Source of the DNA: GCA-1730015 sp964583825
Lineage (GTDB): Bacteria; Pseudomonadota; Gammaproteobacteria; Granulosicoccales; Granulosicoccaceae
Assembly (NCBI GenBank): GCA_964583825.1
Contig: CAZOXM010000018.1
Location: 1 to 62,270 of the forward strand
DNA: 62,270 nt
Direction: 5' to 3'
Shown here: piece after piece, positions 53,221 through 61,906 of the stretch
Layout: the number at the start of each line of letters is the position of its first letter
Numbering within the stretch: position 1 is the first letter of the stretch
Position numbers and translations under genes: made by a program
The notes under the pieces: generated by a model
The model's input: the letters and a program-made list of their open reading frames with translations, nothing else
What the model was told of the DNA's origin: nothing
The model's database searches: none

Positions 53221-54110
53221 TATGCGACCTCCTGACCGAGAGCGGCTTCGTAGAGTTCGAACCAGCTTTGCCTGTCCAGGCTCACATCAAGTGCCTGACG
53301 GATGTTCGCGATACGATCCAGGTTGTTGGTTCCAAGCACCGGTAAGATTCGGGCGGGGTGATGCAGCAGGAAAGCCACTGCGGCAGCGGCGCGATCAACA
53401 CCTGCAGCTTCTGCCACACTGTCCAGTCGTTGCGCGGTTTCGTTCGATGCAGACATCAGGCTGCCACCGCCGAGCGGGGACCACGCCATCACTGCCTGAT
53501 CATGCTGCTGATAAAAGGCGAGATCGCCGTTGCTGAAGGGTTCGATATGTGCGAGTGACAGTTCGATCTGATTTGTGACCAGCTTGTTGCTCATGGCCGA
53601 TTGCAACAGATCCCAGTCCCAGGGTTTAAAGTTCGAGACACCGACCGATCTAACCTTACCTGATTGCACCAGATCGTCGAGCGTAGCACCGGTTTCGTGA
53701 TGATCCATCAGCGGGTCCGGTCGGTGAATAAGCAGCAGGTCGATATGGTCGATCTGCATGTCCCGAAGAGACTGGTTAATTGACGCTTCGATGTGGGCGC
53801 GGGAGGTATCGTAGTGCTTCACTCTTTTGTCGGCATGGCGCCCGACCGGTGCCACAATATCGCACTTGGTGACGATTTCCATGGCGGATCGCAGCGTCGG
53901 GTTCTTTGCCAGCGCTGCGCCCAGAATTGCCTCGGCAGTGTAGCCACCGTAGATGTCTGCCTGATCAAATGTGGTAATGCCCTGGTCGAGGCAGCTTTGA
54001 ATCTTGGCCGTTACGTGCTCGGGAGATGTGTTGCTGTCGTCGCCAATACGCCACATGCCGTAGATTAGCTGGCTGAATTCAACGTCACTGTTTAGTTTTA
54101 TTCTTTTCAT
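53220..54110 (-). CDS. Aldo/keto reductase, candidate 6-oxoglucose reductase (SmoB-like)
   Basis: 296 residues with the aldo/keto reductase barrel. The catalytic tetrad probably uses D50 and Y54 (FDQADIYGGYTAE), a Lys in IVTKCDI and His in LLIHRPDP. The YdhF-like signature (MWRIGDDSN, VGVSNFKPWDWD, LGGGSLM) is evident. NADPH-dependent carbonyl reduction is expected. In the sulfoquinovose monooxygenase pathway such an enzyme (SmoB) reduces 6-oxoglucose to glucose; the neighbours (flavin reductase, SsuD-like oxygenase) match that pathway. The substrate is inferred from context. Confidence 0.85.
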   Translation of the reverse strand: MKRIKLNSDVEFSQLIYGMWRIGDDSNTSPEHVTAKIQSCLDQGITTFDQADIYGGYTAEAILGAALAKNPTLRSAMEIVTKCDIVAPVGRHADKRVKHYDTSRAHIEASINQSLRDMQIDHIDLLLIHRPDPLMDHHETGATLDDLVQSGKVRSVGVSNFKPWDWDLLQSAMSNKLVTNQIELSLAHIEPFSNGDLAFYQQHDQAVMAWSPLGGGSLMSASNETAQRLDSVAEAAGVDRAAAAVAFLLHHPARILPVLGTNNLDRIANIRQALDVSLDRQSWFELYEAALGQEVA

Positions 54111-54133
54111 GTTCGTCTCTTGCTTTTCTGTTC

Positions 54134-55288
54134 TTACTTTCGCTGCCCGGTAGCCAGTGGCGTGGCCGGGGCGGTGTCTGGAACACGTCCGTAGGCATGT
54201 GGCAACGAACAGTTATTCAGATGAGGCAGCACTTTGGAGCCGAAATGGTTGGCTTCGTCGATATGCGGGTAGCCGGAGAAAATAAACGAACGGATACCCA
54301 TTTTCTGGTACTCGTGTATACGTTCAATAATCTGCTCGGCAGAACCGACCAGCGCCGCACCGCAACCGGAGCGTGCACGGCCGACACCGGTCCACAGCAG
54401 CGGCTCGACAAACCCGTCGTCAGCGGCCAGTTCGCGGTTCTTTGCCTGGTGGCTGACACCCAGTGAAGTGGAGTCGAGTGCGCGCTCCCGAATAGCCCGA
54501 CCTTGTTCATCGTCGAGTTTGGACACAATATACTCGGCGTACTCACGTGCTTCAGCTTCGGTATCACGCACGATCATGTGCACGCGCAAGCCATAGTCGA
54601 GTGTGCGCTGATAGCGTGCTGCCACCTCATTGACTGCTTTCATGCGTTCGGCAAGCGCTTCCTTTTTTTCCGGCCACATCAGATACACATCGCAATGCTG
54701 GCCACACAGTTCGAGTGCGGCGGGTGAGTAACCGCCAAAGTAAAGCAGTGGCCCGCCGGTCTGATAAGGTTTAACCGGGTCAGTGGTTAGATCGGAAAAG
54801 TGATATACCTGCCCTTTATAATTGATTTCCTGCTGAGTCCATGCCTGCTTAAGAATCTCCACGACTTCGCGGGAGCGCTGATAGCGATAGTCGCTGTCGG
54901 CTTTTTCACCCGGAAAATCAGACGAGATGATGTTTACCGTTAGCCTGCCTTCGAGCATGTGATCGAGTGTGGCGATGGTGCGTGCCAGCATAATTGGCTG
55001 CATTTCTCCACAGCGGACCGCCGCCAGTAGATTGATCTTTGATGTGATCGGTGCGCAGCCTGCAACGAAACTCAGTGTGTCCTGCCCCACCTGATAAGAC
55101 GATGGGCACAGGATATTCTGAAAGCCCTGCTGCTCGGCCACTGTGACAATTTCAGAGCAGTGCGACCAGGAGGATCGCAGTGATCCATCCGGCACACCCA
55201 GAAACTGATAGTCATCGGAGCACAGCGCGGAAAACCAGGAGATTTCGGCTGCATCGAGGTCGGGTGACGTAATCGGGACTACTGACAT
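54134..55288 (-). CDS. SsuD-like FMNH2-dependent sulfonate monooxygenase, candidate sulfoquinovose monooxygenase (SmoC-like)
   Basis: 384 residues, luciferase-like barrel, close in pattern to alkanesulfonate monooxygenase SsuD. Residues equivalent to SsuD Arg226/His228 are in YGLRVHMIVRD, Arg297 in ARSGCGAALVG and Tyr331 in SGYPHIDEANHFG. The Cys54 region differs (LCPSSYQVGQDT). It would use reduced FMN and O2 to release sulfite from a sulfonate. The gene set around it suggests sulfoquinovose as the substrate, giving 6-oxoglucose. First gene of a three-gene operon with the aldo/keto reductase and flavin reductase; divergent from the GntR regulator. A generic alkanesulfonate role is the alternative. 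Confidence 0.83.
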   Translation of the reverse strand: MSVVPITSPDLDAAEISWFSALCSDDYQFLGVPDGSLRSSWSHCSEIVTVAEQQGFQNILCPSSYQVGQDTLSFVAGCAPITSKINLLAAVRCGEMQPIMLARTIATLDHMLEGRLTVNIISSDFPGEKADSDYRYQRSREVVEILKQAWTQQEINYKGQVYHFSDLTTDPVKPYQTGGPLLYFGGYSPAALELCGQHCDVYLMWPEKKEALAERMKAVNEVAARYQRTLDYGLRVHMIVRDTEAEAREYAEYIVSKLDDEQGRAIRERALDSTSLGVSHQAKNRELAADDGFVEPLLWTGVGRARSGCGAALVGSAEQIIERIHEYQKMGIRSFIFSGYPHIDEANHFGSKVLPHLNNCSLPHAYGRVPDTAPATPLATGQRK

Positions 55289-55515
55289 GGTGCAACACCG
55301 TTGGAATTTTTGGTCAATCTATCATTGCCGAAAAGGTAAAGCAATGGTGTATCAATTTCACTGGCGTTTTTCGGTAACGCGTAGCAAACTATCGGTCTGT
55401 CATCATAAAAAACCCGGGGATGCACCGATTGAGAAGGGGCCTTGTTGAAAAACACGTATCAGCGGCCTTGGGTTTTTCGCTGACGAATCGAAAGTCAATG
55501 AATAAGCAGGAGCGC

Positions 55516-55548
55516 ATGTCGCGATTTCAAGACGGTGTCACCCAGTAA
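55516..55548 (+). other. Possible 10-codon leader peptide before the GntR gene
   Basis: AGGAG (55508-55512) is followed by an ATG at 55516 that encodes MSRFQDGVTQ and stops at 55546, overlapping the GTG start of the regulator at 55535 in another frame. It is the best ribosome site in the region, so it may couple translation of the regulator, or mark an indel that split the true N-terminus. Confidence 0.35.
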
Positions 55549-56260
55549 CAAACCAACAGGTCCGTCGGCGGCGACGCTGATCCCGCTTTATCTGCAGATA
55601 AGTGAATCAATCAGCCGGGAAATTGCCGCCGGTCGTTACCGCGAGGGTGACCGTCTGCCGCCCGAGCGGGAGCTGGCCGGTCAGTTTGGCACCACGGTTC
55701 GCACTTTGCGCAAAGCGCTGGCGGAGCTACAGCGCCAGGGAATGCTGGAGCGCATACAGGGGTCCGGCAACTACGTGCGCAATACCGATGTGTCGCGCGG
55801 CATTTACTCAATGTTTCGACTGGAACTCACACAGGGTGGCGGTTTGCCTACCGCTGTGATCATTGAGGTGAAAGAAATGAATAAACCGGCGTCGCTGCCG
55901 TCATTTGGTCGTTCGAAACGCGCCACCAGAGTCCGGCGACGACGCTTTCTGGATAACATCGAAGTCGCTTGTGAAGAGATATGGCTCGATAGAAAGGCCG
56001 GTAAAGTAGACGCTGATGATCTCGGGGATTCGTTGTACCGGTACTATCAGGTTCGGCTGGGGGTATGGATCAGTGCTGCGGAAGACCGGGTATCCGTGGC
56101 GGCGTTGCCCGACTGGGCTCCGGCGGACTTCGCTGCACATCACGAAAGTGCTTATGGCTATATTGAGCGCCTGAGCTGGGCCCAGGATAAGCTGCCGGTC
56201 GAGTACTCACGCACCTGGTTCAGCCCGCAAAAGGCGCGTTATGTGCAGCGCCTGAAGTAG
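55535..56260 (+). CDS. GntR-family transcriptional regulator (UTRA type), candidate SmoD-like
   Basis: 241 residues from a GTG at 55535. The N-terminal winged helix (about 15-80: LYLQISESISREIAAGRY, DRLPPERELAGQFGTTVRTL, GSGNYV) is a clear GntR domain. The rest (about 90-241) is a UTRA-type ligand-binding domain (RRRRFLDNIEVACEEIWLDR). It sits between the divergent monooxygenase operon and the Gfo/Idh/MocA gene, so it probably controls both, with a pathway sugar as ligand. Confidence 0.88.
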   Translation: MSPSNKPTGPSAATLIPLYLQISESISREIAAGRYREGDRLPPERELAGQFGTTVRTLRKALAELQRQGMLERIQGSGNYVRNTDVSRGIYSMFRLELTQGGGLPTAVIIEVKEMNKPASLPSFGRSKRATRVRRRRFLDNIEVACEEIWLDRKAGKVDADDLGDSLYRYYQVRLGVWISAAEDRVSVAALPDWAPADFAAHHESAYGYIERLSWAQDKLPVEYSRTWFSPQKARYVQRLK

Positions 56261-56314
56261 CCCCGACGATTCGAATAGACTCCCGTATATAACAACAGAG
56301 CACGCATATTACTT

Positions 56315-57418
56315 ATGGCTGACACCATTCACTACGGAATTATCGGTTGCGGCATGATGGGGCAGGAGCATCTGCGCAATATCGCGTTGCTGCCCGATAC
56401 CCGCATCTCCGTAATTTATGAGCCCGACACGGATATGGCCAACCGCTCAAGGCAATTTGCACCGCACGCCCGGTTCACTGACAGCATTGACGCATTGTTG
56501 CAGCACGAACCACTTGATTGTCTTGTGATAGCAAGCCCGAACTTCCGGCACATGGAGCAGCTCGATCTGCTGCAGGGTTACAACCTGCCGGTGCTGGTAG
56601 AAAAGCCGCTGTTTACTGATCCGCAGCACATCGCGCGAATCGATCAATTCTCAAGCGCGTACAACGCGCCGGTCTGGGTAGCGATGGAATATCGCTATAT
56701 GCCACCGGTTGCGAGCTTACTGCAGCAGGTTGAGGATGCGACCGGCGGGATCAAAATGTTGACCATTCGGGAACACCGGTTCCCGTTTCTTGAAAAGGTG
56801 GGAGACTGGAATCGATTCAACCACCAAACAGGTGGTACCTTTGTCGAGAAGTGCTGCCACTTTTTTGATTTGATGCGTCATACCATAAGAAGCGAACCGC
56901 TGCGTGTGATGGCGTCCGGCGCACAGGATATTAACCACCTCGACGAATCCTACCCCGGTGGAACGCCGGATATATTCGACAACGGCTACGTGATTGTGGA
57001 CTTTGAAAACGGTGCGCGTGCAATGCTTGAGTTGTGCATGTTCGCCGAGGGTTCGCGCTGGCAGGAAGAGATCAGTGCGGTGGGCGTGCGCGGAAGAATA
57101 GAAACCCGTGTACCGGGCCCGAGCCGCTTCTGGGACCACAGTGCCGGGCCTGAACCGGTGCCGGAGGTGGTGGTTAGCCCGCGCTCACCGGTGGGTCCGG
57201 TAGTGACACAGGTGCCGGTTGATCCGGAACTGCTGCAGGCGGGTGATCATCACGGCTCGACTTTTTATCAGCATCAGAAATTTTTGCAGGTGGTTCGCGG
57301 TGAGCAAACCGATGTCGAAGTGAGTCTTAACGATGGCAAAATGGCCGTGCTCATGGGGATGGCGGCGCAGACATCGATGATCGAAAATCGTATGGTATCG
57401 CTGAGCGAGTATTTATAA
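56315..57418 (+). CDS. Gfo/Idh/MocA family protein, candidate NAD-dependent sulfoquinovosidase (GH188-like)
   Basis: 367 residues. The Rossmann motif is GIIGCGMMGQEHL and the family EKP motif is LVEKPLFT. Further blocks are AMEYRYMPPVA, HRFPFLEKVGDWNRFN, GGTFVEKCCHFFDLMRH and GDHHGSTFYQHQKFL. The family includes dehydrogenases and NAD-dependent glycosidases (GH109, GH188). Next to a Smo-type gene set, the attractive reading is a sulfoquinovosidase that frees sulfoquinovose from its glycerol glycoside. This is inference from context and general pattern; a sugar dehydrogenase is the alternative. It follows the GntR gene by 54 bp. Confidence 0.8.
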   Translation: MADTIHYGIIGCGMMGQEHLRNIALLPDTRISVIYEPDTDMANRSRQFAPHARFTDSIDALLQHEPLDCLVIASPNFRHMEQLDLLQGYNLPVLVEKPLFTDPQHIARIDQFSSAYNAPVWVAMEYRYMPPVASLLQQVEDATGGIKMLTIREHRFPFLEKVGDWNRFNHQTGGTFVEKCCHFFDLMRHTIRSEPLRVMASGAQDINHLDESYPGGTPDIFDNGYVIVDFENGARAMLELCMFAEGSRWQEEISAVGVRGRIETRVPGPSRFWDHSAGPEPVPEVVVSPRSPVGPVVTQVPVDPELLQAGDHHGSTFYQHQKFLQVVRGEQTDVEVSLNDGKMAVLMGMAAQTSMIENRMVSLSEYL

Positions 57419-57560
57419 CTGGGGTTTCCCGAGTGACTGTACGAGAGTGCGTTCGTCACTGTGCGGGAGCAGGGCAACGATCCACTGTTAGCAAATGATA
57501 CTGCTCTAACCCGGTTTTAAGAACTGACCGCGCACCGGGTCGGTCATGCAAGGGGGTGCC

Positions 57561-57857
57561 ATGAAAGAAGCGACAGAGTTATTGGTAAAAGATTTTTTAG
57601 ACGAACATCCGCACTGGTCTGTCACAGCCGGCAAGCTGCACCGGGAGTATCACTTCAGGGACTTTACGCACGCCTTCGGTTTTATGAGCATGGTTGCGTT
57701 GCTTGCAGAAAAGGAAAATCATCATCCAGAGTGGTCTAATGTGTACAACCGGGTCATTGTTGATCTGACGACACATGACGTAAACAGCATTACAGATAAA
57801 GATGTCAAACTTGCCAAAGCAATGGACCGGCTGGCTGGCAAGCCTTTGGAAGAATAA
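57561..57857 (+). CDS. phhB: Pterin-4a-carbinolamine dehydratase
   Basis: 98 residues. The active-site signature EKENHHPEWSNVYNRV is intact, followed by LTTHDVNSITDKDVKLA. It regenerates dihydropterin after aromatic amino acid hydroxylation. AGGGGG lies 6-9 nt before the ATG at 57561. No phenylalanine hydroxylase gene is nearby. Confidence 0.95.
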   Translation: MKEATELLVKDFLDEHPHWSVTAGKLHREYHFRDFTHAFGFMSMVALLAEKENHHPEWSNVYNRVIVDLTTHDVNSITDKDVKLAKAMDRLAGKPLEE

Positions 57858-57925
57858 GTGTGGCGTAGTCAATGAGGTGTCGGTTCGTTTGGTGTGCCTT
57901 CACGACAAGCGCATGTTACCGGCAA

Positions 57926-58732
57926 TCATCGATCACGCAGTTCGGCGATTTCTGCCCGCAGTGTCTTGATTTCAGCGAGTAGCGCGCGGTTGTCTATGTC
58001 TTTTTCTATGCCCGCTGCCTCGGCTGCTTCTGCATTTGCTCTTTCCTGTTCCTTGTCCAGCACGTTGACGACAATACCGATTACCATATTTAAAAATGCA
58101 AATGCTGTGAAAAAGATGAAGCTTAAATAATATATCCAGCTTAGCGGATAGACTGCCTGTGTTTCGTACATGACGTCAGTCCAGTCTTCGAAAGTCATTA
58201 CTCGGAAAAGAGTCAGCAGTGATACTGCTATGTCACCCCACAGCGTCGGATTGATGGCTTCAAACAAGGTGGTGCCCATGGCTGCATAAATATAGAAAAT
58301 AATAAACATCAGCAATAACACATACGCGAGCTGCGGGAGTGCCTTGATCAGGGAGTTCAGTAATACTCTCAGTTCCGGGATAATAGAAACCATCCTCAGT
58401 ACCCGGAATACTCTGATCAATCTGGCAACGAGCACCTGATCCGTGCCGCCGCCCGGAATCAGGCTGACGGCCACAATCACCGTGTCGAACAGGTTCCAGC
58501 CGTTGTGGAAGAATTTTTTCTTGTCTGGTGCGGCGATAAAACGAAGTGAAATTTCAAGGACAAAGAAAACGGTGATTGCCCAGTCGATCACTCCGAGGAG
58601 GGTCTGGGTGGAAGGAGCCAGTTCAAAGGTTTTGGCGCCCAGCAACAGTGCCGAGGCAATAATGACGCTGACAGCAGCCCATTCAAATAGCTTGTTATCT
58701 GCAATACGCTGCAGTCGCTGGTTTAAGTCCAT
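57926..58732 (-). CDS. BacNav-type voltage-gated cation channel
   Basis: 268 residues, six membrane segments. S4 carries R104, R107, R110 and R113 at three-residue spacing (ARLIRVFRVLR). The pore helix and filter read TLFRVMT-FEDWTD (T180 to D186), where NavAb has TLESWSM. S6 is about 203-225 (SFIFFTAFAFLNMVIGIVVN). A C-terminal coiled coil with heptads covers about 226-267 (LLAEIKTLRAEIAELR), as in tetrameric bacterial sodium channels. The filter has three acidic positions (E182, D183, D186). Two of them coincide with the changes that turn NavAb into the calcium-selective CavAb, so selectivity may not be for sodium. Confidence 0.92.
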   Translation of the reverse strand: MDLNQRLQRIADNKLFEWAAVSVIIASALLLGAKTFELAPSTQTLLGVIDWAITVFFVLEISLRFIAAPDKKKFFHNGWNLFDTVIVAVSLIPGGGTDQVLVARLIRVFRVLRMVSIIPELRVLLNSLIKALPQLAYVLLLMFIIFYIYAAMGTTLFEAINPTLWGDIAVSLLTLFRVMTFEDWTDVMYETQAVYPLSWIYYLSFIFFTAFAFLNMVIGIVVNVLDKEQERANAEAAEAAGIEKDIDNRALLAEIKTLRAEIAELRDR

Positions 58733-58882
58733 GTGCCAATCAGGAAGTGGGGCAATTGGCTAATTATAGCGCGTGAATTCACTCACCTTAATGACTGATT
58801 TGTCGGTGATGCTGAAATGGAAACCTTGCCCTCACCGGGGGAGAGGTTTGTCACTCGCACTTTCGGGCACGCCCCACCACGC

Positions 58883-59302
58883 TTATGCAACGACCTCCTG
58901 ATGCACCTCGATGACATTCCCTTCCGGGTCCTGAAAGAAAACCTGATGCCACTCGGCCGAAAACGCGTGGCCGTAGTCTGAGTAGGGAATATTTCGGGCA
59001 TCCAGAATTTTCAGGAATGCGGCCAGATCATCGGTTCTGAAAGCAATGTGACCCCGATCAACCGGGTTAATCACTTGTCCGTTTTTGAATGCCACCCGAA
59101 AATCTCTCTGGGCAAGATGCATTTGCATTTTACCTTCGGTGGCAAAACGAATTTTTCCGGCAAAGCCCTCTTCGTCGGTCGCCTCAGTACGTATGAACTG
59201 CTCCGCAGGTATGTTGTCAAGACCAAGCACATTGGTATAAAAATCGTGCATACGGTCAACGTCCTCCGCAACGTAGTTGATGTGATGGAATTCCAGTTTC
59301 AC
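58883..59302 (-). CDS. VOC (glyoxalase/dioxygenase-like) family protein
   Basis: 139 residues. Two beta-alpha-beta-beta-beta modules are present, with candidate metal ligands His in FHHINYVAED, His in RGHIAFRTDD and Glu in NVIEVHQ, the arrangement of metal-dependent VOC enzymes. The substrate is unknown. It lies 150 bp upstream of the channel gene on the same strand and is divergent from the lipoprotein gene. Confidence 0.88.
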   Translation of the reverse strand: MKLEFHHINYVAEDVDRMHDFYTNVLGLDNIPAEQFIRTEATDEEGFAGKIRFATEGKMQMHLAQRDFRVAFKNGQVINPVDRGHIAFRTDDLAAFLKILDARNIPYSDYGHAFSAEWHQVFFQDPEGNVIEVHQEVVA

Positions 59303-59570
59303 GAGTGCTCCGGTTTGTACGTTAAGTTATGACTATGCGTGAATGCTTCGCTTTTCTGCGCACTGATGCACAGGCAGCCTGTGCTATGGATAGAACGAAC
59401 TTCACGAGTGTTCCATGCTTACTGGTACGAAGTCACGGGTTTCCGTGCAGAACTGCCCACCCCGCCGACGCTGCAAACCGACCGGGTTAGCGTCCTCAAA
59501 CACACAATTCTTCATCAAAGAATGACCCATGTCGCCGACTTCTCAACTATAACAGTCGTGAGAATCCGCC

Positions 59571-61580
59571 ATGCAATTGCCGTATTTCAGTGTCGATGTG
59601 AAAAAGCCAGCGTTCCTCGATCAATGGCAGCGTGTGCTGGTGTATTGCCTCCTGCTGATCGTGGCGGGATGTGGGGGCGGGGAGACCGATGGGCGTGTGC
59701 CCGCTGCCGCTGAAGGTAGTTTTGGCATTGAGGATATAAGCCCGTCGGCGGTCGATGGCGTCATGCTTTCCACCGACAGCATTGTCGTCACGTTCACAAA
59801 ACCCCCGAGAGCGGAGACTGTATCTTCGCAAACGGCGGGAATTTGGAGTGAAGCCGGTCAGCGGGAATTGCCCTCGACGCTGTCCCTCGAGGGGCGACGG
59901 GTGACTATTACCCCGTCGCAACAACTCACACCGGGCGCGGCTTACACGTTCGTGATCACTGACGAAGTGCGCAGTAATGCCGGAGAACGGTTTGCCGGAT
60001 TGATCGCGCGCTACACGGTGGATGGCTTTGAGATGCTTCGATCCAGCGTGAAGGACGATGCGGTCGACTTTCATGTCGATGGAACCATCCTGCTCGGCTT
60101 CAGCGAACCCGTCATGGTGGACAGCCTTCGTGAGCACCTTGTTTTATTCGATACGACCACTGCGTCCCCCATCCCCTACCTGGCCGAAGCGGTCAACACC
60201 TCCGGACGGCAAAGTGAAACTGCGCTGGAGGTACGAATTCGCCCGGTCGGGCGGCTGCCGGGCGGGCACACCATTGAGTTGCGCGCCGGTTCAGGCATCA
60301 TGAACACTTCGGGGGAACGGCTGCCGCCGGCCATGCGAACGTTCACCGTCTCGGACAAACACTTCGCGCCCGTTGTACAGGATTTCTTTCCGGGTCCTGA
60401 TGAACAGATCGACCCGTATGATTCGATAGTGATTACCTTTTCACAGGATATAGATCCCGCATCGGTTGACGAGGATGACGGTTTTCTTAGAAAGGATAAC
60501 CGTTGGGTCAAAACGAAAACAACGGTTGACGGACCGAGGGTAATTATCACGCCAGTCGAACCTTTGAGCTACCGTGCCCGCTATGTATTCACCACGGTAC
60601 TCAGTGATAGTTCAACTTTTAAAGACGAGGCGGGTGTGCCGCTTGCGACGCCGATTACCCGCGATATTGATACGGGCCGTCCGGAAGATGAGTTGTTGCT
60701 TGAGTTTACCCCGGAATTTTACGCGGCAGACCCGGACCATACGGCGTTGTTCTTTTACAGTCCGGATGAAAAACAGGTGGCCAAAGTCAATCTGCCGGCG
60801 TTTGATCGTGTCGAATACCTGGAGCTCGAAAAAGGGTTGCAGTCCGCCTGTGTGAACGACACACATTTGTATGTGCTCACGAAGCTCGGCGAAACCGGGA
60901 CGAATGTTCGCTGGCACCTCGGAGAGTACGACAGGCACAGTCTGCTGGAGACCAATTCAACCTCCTTCCGTCAGGATTCTGATCACCGTGGTACCGACGA
61001 AGAGGAGTGGCTGCATTGCATTGAAGACAGTGTGTTTTTCCAGTCGTACAGATTTTTCTATGAATTGAATATCGCGGCACCAGAGGGGGAAGATCTGACG
61101 GTGTTCCATGAATTCGACAAAGACGTTAATCGAATCACGCAAAGCGAGGAGGGGGTGCTGTTCTACCCGTCTAACGCACTTTACCGGCTGGATGGCAGAG
61201 AAGTGGTCAAGGTCATGGACTTGCACACGCAGTACAACTGGCGGTCCAGTCAGGGTACTTTGCAGGCCAGTATCGACAGAAACCTGTTGGCCAGTAACAA
61301 TGCCATCTATCGACTTGACACTGGTGAGGAAATTATCCGCCTGTCACTAAACTACACGTGGGATGATAACTACGTCTTCGCGGTTGACTACCAAAATATG
61401 CACTGGTTCGACGGGGAGTCTATCTATTCGCTGGAGGACAACAGCAGTATCGGATCCGTCGAGCAGCGTCGCGGTTATATCAGTTTTTTTGACCCCTACG
61501 GCAACCTTTATTATTCAGGTATCAAGCGACTGTTCCGGGTTGAGCACGACGTCATTACCAGCGGTGCCCTTCGCGAATAG
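59571..61580 (+). CDS. Large surface lipoprotein with Ig-like (Big_5/SbsA) domains and a probable beta-propeller
   Basis: 669 residues. The signal peptide is preceded by a long polar stretch and ends in a lipobox (LIVAGC, Cys at about 34); a Gly-rich linker follows. Three SbsA/Big_5-type Ig domains lie at about 50-145 (DSIVVTFTKPP, ITPSQQLTPGAAYTF), 150-260 (GTILLGFSEPVM) and 265-370 (DSIVITFSQDIDP, ITPVEPLSYRARYVF). The C-terminal part (about 380-669) has repeated aromatic-rich blocks (LYRLDGREVV, IYRLDTGEEI, IYSLEDNSS) suggesting a WD/Kelch-like propeller. Function unknown; probably surface-exposed. The start ATG at 59571 has no strong ribosome site. Confidence 0.85.
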   Translation: MQLPYFSVDVKKPAFLDQWQRVLVYCLLLIVAGCGGGETDGRVPAAAEGSFGIEDISPSAVDGVMLSTDSIVVTFTKPPRAETVSSQTAGIWSEAGQRELPSTLSLEGRRVTITPSQQLTPGAAYTFVITDEVRSNAGERFAGLIARYTVDGFEMLRSSVKDDAVDFHVDGTILLGFSEPVMVDSLREHLVLFDTTTASPIPYLAEAVNTSGRQSETALEVRIRPVGRLPGGHTIELRAGSGIMNTSGERLPPAMRTFTVSDKHFAPVVQDFFPGPDEQIDPYDSIVITFSQDIDPASVDEDDGFLRKDNRWVKTKTTVDGPRVIITPVEPLSYRARYVFTTVLSDSSTFKDEAGVPLATPITRDIDTGRPEDELLLEFTPEFYAADPDHTALFFYSPDEKQVAKVNLPAFDRVEYLELEKGLQSACVNDTHLYVLTKLGETGTNVRWHLGEYDRHSLLETNSTSFRQDSDHRGTDEEEWLHCIEDSVFFQSYRFFYELNIAAPEGEDLTVFHEFDKDVNRITQSEEGVLFYPSNALYRLDGREVVKVMDLHTQYNWRSSQGTLQASIDRNLLASNNAIYRLDTGEEIIRLSLNYTWDDNYVFAVDYQNMHWFDGESIYSLEDNSSIGSVEQRRGYISFFDPYGNLYYSGIKRLFRVEHDVITSGALRE

Positions 61581-61906
61581 CGATTCTGTTAACTGATGGA
61601 GTAAAGCTGTGCGCAGCGCTGAGAATAATCCGCCTGCCTTAGATACCGCCAATCGAAGAAAGAGGTAATTTGGTGCCCGGGGCCGGAATCGAATTTGAAG
61701 CCTAAATCATTGAAATAAAAGGATTTCGAGTGCAAGTGATAGGCCTATGGAGTGCATTGTGGAGTGCATAAAATCTGTGTATAGCTGGTTTTCACTGCTC
61801 TGACGACAGCGTACTGGTATGCTCCAGAAGAGAGCGTGGCAGTTGTGTGCGGTAATGAATTGAGCAACACGGTCAAATCCAAAGTCACTAGATTTACTAT
61901 TAAGAT
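61581..61906. other. Junction region with tRNA fragment and start of a putative island
   Basis: 326 bp without a gene. It contains the tRNA 3' fragment at 61671-61693. To its right are short direct repeats (GGAGTGCAT twice at 61744-61770) of the kind found near phage-type attachment sites. Base composition to the right of the fragment is visibly more AT-rich. Confidence 0.5.
61671..61693 (-). repeat. tRNA 3'-end fragment, probable attachment-site scar
   Basis: Read on the minus strand, the 23 bases give a T-loop (TTCGATT), the 3' side of a T-stem (CCGGC), the 3' acceptor strand CCCGGGC and ACCA. The 5' side of the T-stem is not complementary and no anticodon arm exists, so only the 3' end is present. 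The sequence resembles gammaproteobacterial tRNA-Leu. Integrases commonly duplicate this part of a tRNA gene. By orientation, the intact tRNA and the element should lie to the right, beyond the window. Confidence 0.7.

Noticed and set aside
55441..55490. TTGTTGAAAAACACG, similar to the ends of the 140-bp element
   Set aside because: Only about 13 bases match, there is no partner end and no target duplication, so chance is the simpler explanation.
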